DNA of 64,000 nt, from assembly GCF_900184795.1 (NCBI RefSeq), contig NZ_FXXN01000026.1, positions 518,284-582,283 of the forward strand, read 5' to 3'. Shown here piece after piece: positions 63,804 through 64,000 of this stretch; position 1 is the stretch's first letter, and every line of letters starts with the position of its first letter. Both the position numbers and the translations under genes were made by a program. The stretch is from Magnetospirillum sp. 15-1. GTDB taxonomy: Bacteria > Pseudomonadota > Alphaproteobacteria > Rhodospirillales > Magnetospirillaceae. The notes beneath the pieces are model-generated. The model had not been told where the DNA came from, did not search any database, and saw only the letters and a list, made by a program, of their open reading frames with translations.

Positions 63804-64000
63804 GGCCCGCCGCCAAGCGGGAAGCTGTCGCCCATCTGCGGAATGCTTTCGAGATGAGCGAGCGTCGGGCCTGCTCGGTCATCGCAGCGGATCGCACCAT
63901 GATCCGCTACCGCTCGATCCGGCCGGACGACAGTGCCTTGCGCGACCGCCTGCGCGGGCTTGCCGCAAGCGTCGCGTCGGCTATCGACGGCTGTTCATCC
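63797..64000 (+). pseudogene. IS3-family transposase orfB, N-terminal part with a single-base deletion
   Basis: From ATG 63797: MVGPAAKREAVAHLRNAFEM, SERRACSVIAADRTMIRYRS, RPDDSALRDRLRGLAAS. The expected RRRVGYRRLFI continues only in another frame after about 63971, so one base appears to be missing. The DDE core lies beyond the window. Confidence 0.75.

Larger units (their letters stand above)
63467..64000 (+). mobile_element. IS3-family insertion sequence, decayed, cut by window edge
   Basis: OrfA and orfB of an IS3-type element are present. Both carry frameshifting changes besides the normal programmed site (aaaaaaatgg at 63791-63800). The left boundary near 63467 is an estimate from where the IS5 transposase loses its family match. 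Confidence 0.7.

Overview
The window is high-GC, densely coded chromosomal DNA from an alphaproteobacterium. It is most likely a Magnetospirillum-type member of the Rhodospirillales. The evidence is the gene order ileS-lspA-DUF3035-M16, the block lptF-lptD-surA-pdxA-ksgA, the block aminotransferase-hom-glpX-recJ, a class I PHA synthase, and a two-subunit bacterioferritin pair of the kind known from Magnetospirillum. No magnetosome (mam) gene is present. The genus call is inference from family knowledge; no database was searched.

Layout. 1-6.3 kb: a minus-strand housekeeping block (ribF, ileS, lspA, a DUF3035 lipoprotein, an M16 peptidase cut by the window edge) and a PhaJ-like MaoC hydratase. 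6.4-13.4 kb: two small exported proteins, a thioesterase/EamA pair divergent from a LysR regulator, two bacterioferritin subunits, and an orphan sensor kinase ending in a tandem hexapeptide repeat. 13.4-16.6 kb: a 3.1-kb element inserted in the 3' end of holC. It is flanked by a 15-bp direct repeat and carries a tyrosine integrase, an integrase fragment and broken genes. 17-25 kb: a glycosyltransferase, a long-hairpin repeat, two tandem M17 aminopeptidases, a flippase-like membrane protein and a Na/Pi cotransporter with a Pho box. 24.5-30 kb: an AmmeMemoRadiSam module divergent from, and partly coupled to, a molybdenum hydroxylase subunit and cysQ. 30-34.4 kb: hemerythrin, GNAT and a DUF2325 protein (with a Fur-like operator), then a tsaC/Sua5 gene.

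34.4-43.5 kb: tsaC is joined to an FAD-linked dehydrogenase gene by four tandem 104-bp repeats. Each repeat is a 35-codon ORF linked to the next by ATGA. This is followed by the LPS export/outer-membrane assembly block (lptF, lptD, surA, pdxA, ksgA), with lptG absent from its usual place. 43.6-54.3 kb: a soluble chemoreceptor, a cytidylate-kinase-like protein, cytochrome b561, a SPOR lipoprotein, a second large sensor kinase, phaC with a strong terminator, and an OmpA-like lipoprotein. Two related palindromic intergenic repeats abut stop codons here. 54.4-59.7 kb: aminotransferase, hom, a glpX that has lost key active-site residues, and recJ.

59.8-64 kb: a tRNA-Glu(UUC) followed by an accessory region. 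A PD-(D/E)XK-like nuclease and a HEPN-containing protein form an overlapping gene pair, divergent from a GIY-YIG protein. Next come an IS5-type element with a -1 frameshift site and a decayed IS3-type element that runs off the window. The nuclease/HEPN pair is the best candidate for an undescribed defence-type system. The holC insertion, the ATGA-coupled micro-ORF array and the degenerate GlpX are the other main points of interest.
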